Assembly (NCBI RefSeq): GCF_014137995.1 | Contig: NZ_JACGWV010000001.1 | Coordinates: 992,001-1,056,000 of the forward strand | DNA from: Promicromonospora sukumoe | Lineage (GTDB): Bacteria; Actinomycetota; Actinomycetes; Actinomycetales; Cellulomonadaceae | DNA: 64,000 nucleotides | Reading direction: 5' to 3' | In this document: positions 55,247 to 62,607 of the stretch, one piece after another | How the letters are laid out: the number at the start of each line of letters is the position of its first letter | Position numbering within the stretch: the first letter of the stretch is position 1 | Notes under the pieces: generated by a model | The model's input: only the letters and a program-made list of their open reading frames with translations | Told to the model about the DNA's origin: nothing | The model's database searches: none | Made by a program: the position numbers and the translations under genes

Positions 55247-57153
55247 CGACCACCACCGCACGCAGGGTCCGGGGGCGGCGTGCCGCCGCCGTCGTCGGAG
55301 CGCTCGTCCTGGCCCTGGCGGGCCTCACGCCCGCCGCGGCGGCGGACGCCGAACCGGCGAACGTCGCCGCCCTGGCCGTGCCCACGGCCAGCTACACCGC
55401 CTCCTGGAACCGCGTCGCGTCCGTGAACGACGGCGCCGGCGTCAGCACGGGCGGCGCCCACGACGCGACCTGGGCCACCTGGGGCGAGGACCCGCGCCCC
55501 GCGAGCCAGTGGCTGGAGTACACGTGGGAGTCGCCGGTCCGGGTCGACCGCTCGGCCCTGCGCTTCTGGTCCGACGGCGAGACCGCCAACGGCGACAACG
55601 TGCGCGTCCCCACGTCCTGGAAGGTCCAGTTCTGGGACGCCGACGCCGGGGCGTTCGCCGACCTGCCCGCGCCGAGCGGCTTCCCGACCGACCGCCTCGG
55701 CGTCAACGTGACCACCTTCGAGCCCGTGGAGACCACCCGGCTGCGCGCCACCTTCCAGGCTCTGCGGGGCGGGACGCAGAACACGTACTCGGCCGTCGGC
55801 GTCTCCGAGTGGGAGGTCTGGGGCACGGGCGGCGTGGTCGAGCCCGAGCCGGAGGACCCGTTCGGCCCGATCGACCACACGCCGGTGCACATCCCCACGC
55901 AGGTGGGCGAGCTGCCGCCGTTGCCGGACCGGCTCGACGCGGTCTACGAGGACGGCCGCGTGGTCCGGGTCGCGGTGACCTGGGCCGAGGTCACGGCCGA
56001 CGACGTCGCCGAGCCGGGCTCGTTCGAGGTCACGGGCGCCTCGCCCGACCTCGTGGAGCCCGTGACCGGCACCGTCCACGTGCGCGACGGCGCGCCCGGC
56101 GACGTCGTCGGCGTCGACAACGTCGCCGTGGTCACCCTCGCCGGGACCGCCCCGGTGCTGCCGCCCGCGGTCACCGCCGAGTACGAGGACGGCTCGCGGG
56201 ACAGCCGCATCCCGGTGACCTGGGCCGACGTCGACCCCGCGGACTACGCGGAGGCCGGCGGGCTGTTCCTGGTCGCCGGGGAGGTCGAGGGCACGGACGT
56301 CCCGGCCGAGGCCGTGGTGTTCGTCCTGGAGCCCGACGACGCCGAGGACACCTCGCCGCCGTCGGTCACCCTGACCACCGCGCCGGCCGCGGCGCCGTCG
56401 GGCTGGTACCTGGCGCCCGTCACGGTCACCGTGCGGGCCACCGACAACCGCGACCCCGACCCGCGCGTCGAGGTGGCGGTCGACGGCGGCGACCCGGCGC
56501 CGTACGCCGGGCCGTTCACCCTGGAGGACGGCACGCACACCGTGCGCGTGACGGCCACCGACGCCGCGGGCAACACCGGCGAGGCGGAGCGCGAGCTGCG
56601 CGTCGACTCCGCCGCGCCCGTGACCACGGCGTCCGTCGAGAACCTCGGCGCGAGCGTCGAGATCACGCTGGAGGCCACCGACGGCGAGGGGTCCGGCGTC
56701 GACCGCGTCCAGTGGGAGGGGCCCGGCACCTTCTGGGGCACCTACACCGGGCCGTTCACCCGGGCGCTGACGGAGACCGAGCAGGTCATCGAGTTCGCCG
56801 CCACGGACACCGCGGGCAACGCCGAGGAACGCCGGTCGCTCACGCTCCCGGCCGCCGGGGCGGACCTGCCCGTCACGGCGGAGGCCTCCGCCCGCTGCGT
56901 CGCGGGCGCCGCGCACGTCGCCGTGCGCGCCGTCAACGGGTCCGACGTGCCGGTCGACGTCGTGCTCACCACCGAGCACGGCACGCGTTCGGTGGCGGGC
57001 GTCGAGCCCGGCGCCGCCGCCTACCAGTCGTTCGCCACCCGGGCCGCCGCGGTGCCGGAGGGCGCCGCCTCGGTGACCGCCACCGGGACCGTCGACGGCG
57101 AGGAGGTCACCGTGCGCAACGACCTCACCGTCCCGGCCCTGTCCTGCTCGTGA
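55243..57153 (+). CDS. Secreted binding-module protein without catalytic domain
   Basis: A 636-residue exported protein coupled to the previous gene by an ATGA overlap. Signal peptide 1-32, a discoidin-like domain (about 38-190; NVAALAVPTASYTASWNRV to VSEWEVWG), two Big_4-type domains (about 215-290 and 290-365), two Ig-like domains with ATDAAGNTGEA and ATDTAGNAEE, and a ~93-residue C-terminal domain beginning ARCVAG and ending ALSCS. Every domain has a counterpart in the GH43 or GH121-like neighbours, yet no glycosidase domain is present and the gene looks complete. It probably binds the same glycan or the cell surface and may act as a scaffold or substrate-targeting protein (inference). Confidence 0.82.
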   Translation: MTTTTARRVRGRRAAAVVGALVLALAGLTPAAAADAEPANVAALAVPTASYTASWNRVASVNDGAGVSTGGAHDATWATWGEDPRPASQWLEYTWESPVRVDRSALRFWSDGETANGDNVRVPTSWKVQFWDADAGAFADLPAPSGFPTDRLGVNVTTFEPVETTRLRATFQALRGGTQNTYSAVGVSEWEVWGTGGVVEPEPEDPFGPIDHTPVHIPTQVGELPPLPDRLDAVYEDGRVVRVAVTWAEVTADDVAEPGSFEVTGASPDLVEPVTGTVHVRDGAPGDVVGVDNVAVVTLAGTAPVLPPAVTAEYEDGSRDSRIPVTWADVDPADYAEAGGLFLVAGEVEGTDVPAEAVVFVLEPDDAEDTSPPSVTLTTAPAAAPSGWYLAPVTVTVRATDNRDPDPRVEVAVDGGDPAPYAGPFTLEDGTHTVRVTATDAAGNTGEAERELRVDSAAPVTTASVENLGASVEITLEATDGEGSGVDRVQWEGPGTFWGTYTGPFTRALTETEQVIEFAATDTAGNAEERRSLTLPAAGADLPVTAEASARCVAGAAHVAVRAVNGSDVPVDVVLTTEHGTRSVAGVEPGAAAYQSFATRAAAVPEGAASVTATGTVDGEEVTVRNDLTVPALSCS

Positions 57154-57205
57154 CCGCACCCGACCAGCAGCTGACCGAGAACCACCACGAAAGAGAAGAG
57201 ACGAC

Positions 57206-57841
57206 ATGAACAACCACCGCACCACCCAGCGGATCGCGGCGGCCGCCGCGGGCCTGGCCGTCGCCACGGTCGGGGCGCTCGCGGTCACGGCGACCACGGC
57301 CACGGCCGCCGACGGCGACGAGGCCGGCGTCGACCTGTCCGTGTCCATCGAGGACAACACCCCGGGCGCGCTGACGCTGTCGGTCGCCCCGAACGACGGC
57401 GTCGCCCTCGTCGAGGACGGCTCCGACGCCGAGGCCCGGCAGTTCGTGGGCACCCTGCCCACGGTCACCGTGGCCGACACCCGCGACGCCGACGAGATCC
57501 CCGAGGGCTCGTACTGGGCCGTCGTCGGGCAGGCGAGCGAGTTCACGGCCGACGGGCGCGACCCGATCGGGCCCGAGTACCTGGGCTGGGCGCCGCGCCT
57601 GCTGACCCCGTCGCCGTCGGGCGACGTGGCCGCGGGCGAGCCCGTCTCCAGCGTGCTCCCCGACGGGTCGGGGGGCGCCGCCGTCGGCCTGGAGGGGCAG
57701 GAGCTGCTCCTGTCCACGTGGGCCGCGGGCTCCGAGGCCGGGCCGTGGGACGTGAACGCGGACCTCACGCTGCGCACCCCCGCGGACGTGGCCCCGGGCG
57801 ACTACTCGTCGGTGCTGACCCTGTCCCTGTTCGAAGGCTGA
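57206..57841 (+). CDS. WxL-like surface protein
   Basis: A 211-residue secreted protein with a signal peptide (residues 1-34) followed by one beta-rich domain. The pattern LPTVTVADTRDA, YWAVVGQASEFT and YLGWAPRLL resembles WxL-type cell-wall-binding domains, in which a T-V-D-R strand precedes a G-W segment. WxL proteins of Firmicutes bind peptidoglycan and work with DUF916 partners, and a DUF916-like gene follows here. It has an AAGAGAAGAG ribosome site and lies 52 bases behind the binding-module gene, so it is likely in the same operon. The match to WxL is by eye and needs confirmation. Confidence 0.6.
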   Translation: MNNHRTTQRIAAAAAGLAVATVGALAVTATTATAADGDEAGVDLSVSIEDNTPGALTLSVAPNDGVALVEDGSDAEARQFVGTLPTVTVADTRDADEIPEGSYWAVVGQASEFTADGRDPIGPEYLGWAPRLLTPSPSGDVAAGEPVSSVLPDGSGGAAVGLEGQELLLSTWAAGSEAGPWDVNADLTLRTPADVAPGDYSSVLTLSLFEG

Positions 57842-57855
57842 CCCCACTCCCCGGC

Positions 57856-57903
57856 ACGTGTCAGACGCTCAGGTCCCTCGGGTGACCTGAGCGTCTGACA
57901 CGT
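57856..57903. terminator. Perfect 20-bp inverted repeat between the WxL-like and DUF916-like genes
   Basis: The arms 57856-57875 (ACGTGTCAGACGCTCAGGTC) and 57884-57903 are perfectly complementary with an eight-base loop. No T tract follows. It may be an actinobacterial-type terminator, an mRNA-stability hairpin giving more of the upstream product, or a dispersed repeat element. Confidence 0.5.
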
Positions 57904-57931
57904 CCGTGAGACATCGCAGAAAGGTCTCCGC

Positions 57932-59005
57932 ATGCGCATCTCTTCCGTGGTCAGGGCGGTCGTCGGCCTCGCCGTCCTGACGTCGGCTGCACTGTGGCCG
58001 GTCCCCGCCGCGGTGGCGGCCCCCGCCGTTGTGGCGGCACCGGTCGCGGTGGCGGCCTTCGCCGCGGACGACGGCGGCCGGGTCACCTGGTCCGTCGCCC
58101 CCGCCGACGCCGACGGGCCGGACGGGCGCCGCGTGCTCGACCTGGAGCTCGCGCCCGGCGAGCGGGCCACCGAGCACGTGGCCGTGAGCAACCACTCGGC
58201 CGAGGAGGTCACGTTCGCGCTGTCGGCCAACGACGGCTACCTCACCGAGCGGGGTAGCTTCGACATGCGGCCGTCCGCGGTCGAGCCCGTCGACGGCGGC
58301 GCGTGGGTCACCGTGCCCGACGAGGTCGTCGTGGGCCCGGGGGAGACCGAGGTGGTGCCCGTCGAGGTGGTGGCCCCGGCCGACGCCGTTCCCGGCGACC
58401 ACCCGGCCGGCGTCGCGGCGTCGGTGCGCTCGGACGGAGAGATGCAGGTCGAGTCGCGGGTCGGGGTCCGCGTGAACCTGCGCGTCCCGGGCGAGGTGGT
58501 CGCCGCGCTGGACGCCGACCTGCTCGGGGTGTCGTTCACGCAGGGGTCCGGGCTGTTCGAGCCCGGCGCGCTCGTGGTGCGGTACGCCGTGGTCAACGAC
58601 GGGACGGTCGCGCTGCGCACCGCGTCGCGGGTCGCCGCGGACAGCGCCCTGGGCGGGCCGGACGCGTCGGCGCCGTCGGGCGAGGCGCTGGAGGTGCTGC
58701 CCGGCGGACGGCGTGAGGTCTCCGTCGAGGTGCCCGGCGTCTGGCCGCTCGGGCCGTTCGGCGTCGAGGCCGTCGTCGGCGCCACCGTGGCCGACGGCGG
58801 ACCGGACGTCGCCCCGCCCGGCGACGTCACCCTCACCGACACGGCCTGGGCGCTGCCGCTGCTGCACCTGCTGGTCCTGCTCGCCCTGGTGCTCGTCGGG
58901 TGGGCGGTGCGCCGGGCCCTGCGCGCGCGGCGGACGCGGCTGGACCGGCTCATCGAGCGGTCCCGCGCGGAGGGTCGGGCGGAGGTGCTGGCGTCGCGGG
59001 GCTGA
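57932..59005 (+). CDS. DUF916-like membrane-anchored surface protein
   Basis: A 357-residue protein with a signal peptide, two Ig-like beta domains and a C-terminal transmembrane helix (about 305-328) followed by a basic cytoplasmic tail. The first domain, VTWSVAPADADG, LDLELAPGERATEHVAVSNH and VTFALSANDGYL, is typical of DUF916-type proteins that partner with WxL proteins; the second resembles the accompanying DUF3324-like domain. It should anchor in the membrane with its domains outside. The order enzyme, binder, WxL-like, DUF916-like suggests a surface complex that holds the arabinan-degrading proteins or their glycan (inference). Confidence 0.75.
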   Translation: MRISSVVRAVVGLAVLTSAALWPVPAAVAAPAVVAAPVAVAAFAADDGGRVTWSVAPADADGPDGRRVLDLELAPGERATEHVAVSNHSAEEVTFALSANDGYLTERGSFDMRPSAVEPVDGGAWVTVPDEVVVGPGETEVVPVEVVAPADAVPGDHPAGVAASVRSDGEMQVESRVGVRVNLRVPGEVVAALDADLLGVSFTQGSGLFEPGALVVRYAVVNDGTVALRTASRVAADSALGGPDASAPSGEALEVLPGGRREVSVEVPGVWPLGPFGVEAVVGATVADGGPDVAPPGDVTLTDTAWALPLLHLLVLLALVLVGWAVRRALRARRTRLDRLIERSRAEGRAEVLASRG

Positions 59006-59054
59006 CGGGCCCGCACCGTCGTCGGCGGACGGCCCCGCATGTGATCATGGGGCC

Positions 59055-60083
59055 ATGACGTCCCTGGTCCGCGGCCGGCCCGCGACGGTGAAGGACGTCG
59101 CACGCCATGCCGGGGTCTCGGCGAGCACCGTGTCGAACGTGCTCCACGGCCGGTCCAGCGTGGCCGACGAGATCCGCGCCCGGGTCGAGGCCGCCATCGC
59201 CGACGTCGGGTACGTCCCGTCGGCCGCCGGCCGCCTGCTGCGCAGCGGCACGTCCGAGGTGATCCAGCTCGCCCTGCCGGACATCCGCTCGCCGTACTAC
59301 TCGGCTCTGGCGCACACGGTGATCCAGCGGGCGCGCGACCTCGGGATGACGGTGGTCATCGAGGAGACCGACGGCGCCGTCGAGCAGGAGCAGCGCGTGG
59401 CGAGCAGCCACCCGCACCGGGGTGTCGGCGGCACGCTCATCTGCCCGATGTCGCTCACCAGCGACGACCTGGCCGAGCTGCGCCCCGAGCTGCCCACCGT
59501 GCTGCTCGGCGAGCACACGCAGGGCGACGCGTTCGACCAGGTTTTCATCGACAGCCGGGCCGCCGCGCGGGACGTCGCGGCGCACCTCGTGGGGAGGGGC
59601 CGGCGGCGGTTCGCGTTCGTCGGCACCGAGCGCGGCGAGGGGACCGGCCCCGGGGCGCTGCGGCTCGCGGGCGTGCGCGACGTGCTGCGTGCCGAGGGGC
59701 TCGACCTGCCCGACGCGGCGGTGCTCGGCACGCCCGACTTCGGCCGCGAGACCGGCATCTCCGTCGGCGAGGGTCTCCCGGTGGGGGAGGACGGGTTCGA
59801 CGCCGTGGTCTGCGCCACCGACGAGCTCGCGGTGGGCGTGCTGCACGCGCTCGCGCGCCGCGGGGTCGACGTGCCGCGCGACGTCGCGGTCACCGGCTGG
59901 GACGACGCGCCCGAGAGCCGGTTCGTGACGCCGTCGCTCACGACCGTGGCGCACGACCTCGACGACCTGGCCGCCGCGGCGCTCGGCTTCGTCACCGCGC
60001 GCCGGGCCGACCCCGCCCGCCGGCCGGGCCGGCACGTCTCGCCGCACCGGCTCGTGGTGCGCGACTCGACGCGCGCCGTCTGA
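59055..60083 (+). CDS. LacI-family regulator of the sulfatase/ABC locus
   Basis: A 342-residue repressor. The helix-turn-helix is ATVKDVARHAGVSASTVSNV at residues 10-29, with a sugar-binding domain (IQLALPDIRSPYYSAL, VVCATDELAVGVL, DVAVTGWDD). Unlike the other two LacI genes it is co-oriented with the transporter it likely controls, 119 bases upstream of it. Its ribosome site is poor (ATGGGGCC before ATG 59055; an in-frame ATG lies at 59046). The TGCAACGTTGCA operators downstream are of the class bound by this family. Confidence 0.92.
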   Translation: MTSLVRGRPATVKDVARHAGVSASTVSNVLHGRSSVADEIRARVEAAIADVGYVPSAAGRLLRSGTSEVIQLALPDIRSPYYSALAHTVIQRARDLGMTVVIEETDGAVEQEQRVASSHPHRGVGGTLICPMSLTSDDLAELRPELPTVLLGEHTQGDAFDQVFIDSRAAARDVAAHLVGRGRRRFAFVGTERGEGTGPGALRLAGVRDVLRAEGLDLPDAAVLGTPDFGRETGISVGEGLPVGEDGFDAVVCATDELAVGVLHALARRGVDVPRDVAVTGWDDAPESRFVTPSLTTVAHDLDDLAAAALGFVTARRADPARRPGRHVSPHRLVVRDSTRAV

Positions 60084-60117
60084 CGTCGTACCACCCCGCT
60101 GACTCGGCACCTCGCCA

Positions 60118-60147
60118 TTGACACCGCCGGGCCCCGCCCCCTACGTT
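60118..60147 (+). promoter_or_regulatory. Candidate promoter of the third ABC importer
   Basis: TTGACA (60118-60123) is a consensus -35, followed after 18 bases by TACGTT (60142-60147) as -10. A 10-bp palindrome CGTTCGAACG (60144-60153) overlaps the -10 box, and two further operators follow. Confidence 0.6.
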
Positions 60148-60159
60148 CGAACGCGGCCG

Positions 60160-60192
60160 TGTAACGTTGCACGGCACAGATGCAACGTTGCA
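60160..60192. promoter_or_regulatory. Two LacI-type operators in tandem
   Basis: TGTAACGTTGCA (60160-60171, one mismatch) and TGCAACGTTGCA (60181-60192, perfect palindrome) have centres 21 bases apart, two helical turns, between the -10 box and the ATG at 60203. Both fit the TGNAACGTTNCA class of LacI-family sites. The upstream regulator gene at 59055 is the obvious candidate binder. Confidence 0.7.
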
Positions 60193-60202
60193 CGGAGGAT
60201 GG

Positions 60203-61657
60203 ATGAGGAACCTCGACCGCCGCACCTTCCTGGCCCTCGGTGGTGCCGCCGGGCTGGCCGGCGCCCTGGGGCTCGCGGGCTGCGGGCGCTCCGGCCCCGC
60301 GCCGGACGTCGCCGGCACGATCACCTGGTGGGACCAGTTCCAGCCGCTGGAGGCCCTGCAGCGCGAGACCTTCGACGCCGTGGCGGGCCGGCTCGGCGTC
60401 ACGGTCGACTACACGGTCTACGACCCGGCGGGTCTGGGCCAGGCCCTGCAGCTCGCGCAGCAGAGCGGCCGGGTGCCCGACGTGTTCACCAACGGGTACG
60501 GCGTGCCCGAGCTGGTCCTGGTCGAGAACGGCTGGGTGGCGCCGATCGAGCTCAGCCCCGACGCGCGCGCCCGGTTCCCCGAGGGCGCGCTGGTCGAGGG
60601 GCTGCACACGTTCGGCGGCGAGCTGTACTCGTTCCCGCTGTTCACCCCCTACCAGCACGCCACGCTGACCTGGTTCGACCAGCGCGCCGTCGAGCAGGCC
60701 GGGGGCGACCCGGAGAACGGCCCGCGCACCTGGGACGAGTTCCGGACCCTCGCCGGCGCGCTCACGTCCGCGGGCACGTCCTCAGGCTGGATCGAGGGGC
60801 TCGCGCTGCTCGACCGGCTGCGCCAGCACGTGATCGACCTCGCGACCGGTGCGGGCGCGGTGCTCAGCTTCGCGGGCAACGGCGCCGACGCGCCCCGCGT
60901 GGCCGACGCGCGCACGGGGGAGTACCCGTTCGACTCCGCCGAGTTCCTCGACGTCTTCGAGTTCCTCGGCTCCCTGGTGCGCGACGGCGTCATGTTCCCG
61001 TCCTCGACGTCGCTCGACGTGCGCACGGCGCGCGCCCGCTGGGTGGGCGGCTCGGCCGGCCTGTTCTTCGACGGGCCCTGGAACGTCGGCGTCCTCGCGG
61101 GCCAGTTCCCCGACGCGCTCGCCACGCTCGGCCTGTCGGCCATGCCCACCCCCGACGGCGTCGCCCGGGCGATGAACGGCCCGGTCGGCGGTTCGTTCTG
61201 GCTGTCGCGGACGTCGTCCGACGCCACGGCCGTGAGCGAGATCCTCTCGGCGATGGCCTCCGCGGAGTACGCGCGGGGACTGGCCGCCGCGATGGACCAG
61301 CCCCCGGCCGACGTCGCCGCCGTCGCCGAGGCCGACGTCCCGGACGCCTACCGGCAGGCCGTCTCCCTCATGCGGGACAGCGTGCGGCTCGGGCCCAGCC
61401 CCGTCGCCAAGAACCCCGCCGTCGGCGCGGTGCTGTCCGAGATGAAGCAGATCCGCCCCAACCTCGGGGAGATCGCGCAGGGCTACCTCGGCGGCAACGT
61501 CGACGACGTCGGCGCCGAGCTCACGCGCTACCGCAGCCGCCTGGCCACCGAGCGCGACCGGGCCATCGAGGTGGTCCGCTCGCGCGGCCAGGAGGTCTCG
61601 CTCGACGACTGGATCTTCGACGACGCCGACCAGACCACCGGGAGCCCCCGCCCATGA
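60203..61657 (+). CDS. ABC transporter sugar-binding lipoprotein (Tat)
   Basis: A 484-residue family 1 solute-binding protein. The N-terminus has a twin-arginine motif (LDRRTFLALGG) and lipobox (LGLAGC, Cys near 27). Body features include TITWWDQFQPLEALQRETFD, VPDVFTNGYGVPELVLVENG, LYSFPLFTPYQHATL and GLFFDGPWNVG. The C-terminus has an extra helical segment (EIAQGYLGGNVDDVGAELTR) seen in longer binding proteins. The ATG lies four bases after GGAGG and just behind two operators. It overlaps the permease gene by four bases. The sulfatase at the end of the window suggests a sulfated oligosaccharide ligand. Confidence 0.9.
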   Translation: MRNLDRRTFLALGGAAGLAGALGLAGCGRSGPAPDVAGTITWWDQFQPLEALQRETFDAVAGRLGVTVDYTVYDPAGLGQALQLAQQSGRVPDVFTNGYGVPELVLVENGWVAPIELSPDARARFPEGALVEGLHTFGGELYSFPLFTPYQHATLTWFDQRAVEQAGGDPENGPRTWDEFRTLAGALTSAGTSSGWIEGLALLDRLRQHVIDLATGAGAVLSFAGNGADAPRVADARTGEYPFDSAEFLDVFEFLGSLVRDGVMFPSSTSLDVRTARARWVGGSAGLFFDGPWNVGVLAGQFPDALATLGLSAMPTPDGVARAMNGPVGGSFWLSRTSSDATAVSEILSAMASAEYARGLAAAMDQPPADVAAVAEADVPDAYRQAVSLMRDSVRLGPSPVAKNPAVGAVLSEMKQIRPNLGEIAQGYLGGNVDDVGAELTRYRSRLATERDRAIEVVRSRGQEVSLDDWIFDDADQTTGSPRP

Positions 61658-62607
61658 CCCTCGTCAGCACCGCGCCCGCCCGCCGGGCCGCCACCACCCG
61701 TCCGCCCGAGCAGGCACGTTCCCGCCGACACGGCCCGTGGATCTGGCTGTTCCTGCTGCCCACCATCGTGCTCTTCGGCGCGTACACCGTGTGGCCCGCG
61801 CTCGCCAGCATCTGGTACTCGTTCCTGAGCTGGTCGGGCTACGGTCCCGAGCGGCCCTTCGCCGGGTGGGCCAACTACCAGCTCGCGTTCTCCGACCCGC
61901 TGTTCTGGAAGTCGATCGGCGTCACGCTGCTGATCATCGTGGTCACGGTGCCGCTGCGCGTGCTGCTCGCCCTCGTGCTCGCGATCTTCCTCAACGACCC
62001 CCGGCTGCCGTTCGCCCGTGTGCTGCGCACCGCGTTCTTCGTCCCCGTCGTGGCGACCACGGCCATCATCGGCATCGTCATGAACTTCGTGCTCGACCCC
62101 GCCGGCGGGCCCGTCAACCACGTGCTCGGCAACCTGGGGATCGGCCCGGTCGACTTCCTCGGCGACTCCTCGGCCGCGCTCTGGACCGTGATGGGCGTCC
62201 ACTTCTGGAAGTGGCTCGGCCTGACGCTGATGTACTGGCTGGCCGCCCTGCAGACCATCCCGAACGACGTGCAGGAGGCGGCCCGCGTCGACGGCGCCAC
62301 CGCCCGCCAGCGCTTCACGCACATCACCCTGCCGATGCTCGCGCCGTTCGTCGCCATCATCACCATGCTCACCATCGTCGAGACCATGCAGATCTTCGAC
62401 CTGGTGCAGACCATGACTGGCGGCGGGCCGTTCTTCTCCACCCTCGTCACCGAGGTCTACATCTACCAGCAGGCCTTCGAGACGGCGAAGCCCGAGTACG
62501 GGTACGCCTCCGCCGTCGGCGTCCTGCTCGGTGTCCTCACCCTCGTCGTGGTCGGTGCCGCGGCGATCGTCTCGCGGCTCATCGGCCGGAAGGGAGCGGT
62601 CCAGTGA
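61654..62607 (+). CDS. ABC sugar transporter permease (MalF-like)
   Basis: A 317-residue membrane protein with six helices. A basic N-terminal tail precedes helix 1 (IWLFLLPTIVLFGAYTVWPA). The EAA loop is DVQEAARVDGATARQRF followed by ITLPMLAPF. It overlaps the binding-protein gene (ATGA) and the next permease gene (GTGA), so all three are translationally coupled. Confidence 0.92.
   Translation: MTLVSTAPARRAATTRPPEQARSRRHGPWIWLFLLPTIVLFGAYTVWPALASIWYSFLSWSGYGPERPFAGWANYQLAFSDPLFWKSIGVTLLIIVVTVPLRVLLALVLAIFLNDPRLPFARVLRTAFFVPVVATTAIIGIVMNFVLDPAGGPVNHVLGNLGIGPVDFLGDSSAALWTVMGVHFWKWLGLTLMYWLAALQTIPNDVQEAARVDGATARQRFTHITLPMLAPFVAIITMLTIVETMQIFDLVQTMTGGGPFFSTLVTEVYIYQQAFETAKPEYGYASAVGVLLGVLTLVVVGAAAIVSRLIGRKGAVQ

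Noticed and set aside
48047..55261. A 2404-codon open frame on the minus strand opposite the arabinan genes
   Set aside because: It is antisense to well-supported glycosidase genes, has a Val/Arg/Ala/Gly-biased translation with no domains, and is expected from strong third-position GC bias.
50908..57153. A single 2081-residue fusion reading across three genes
   Set aside because: Its first part is out of frame with the GH121-like domains and its middle is out of frame with the GH146-like domain; only the part from 55243 is a real gene in this frame.
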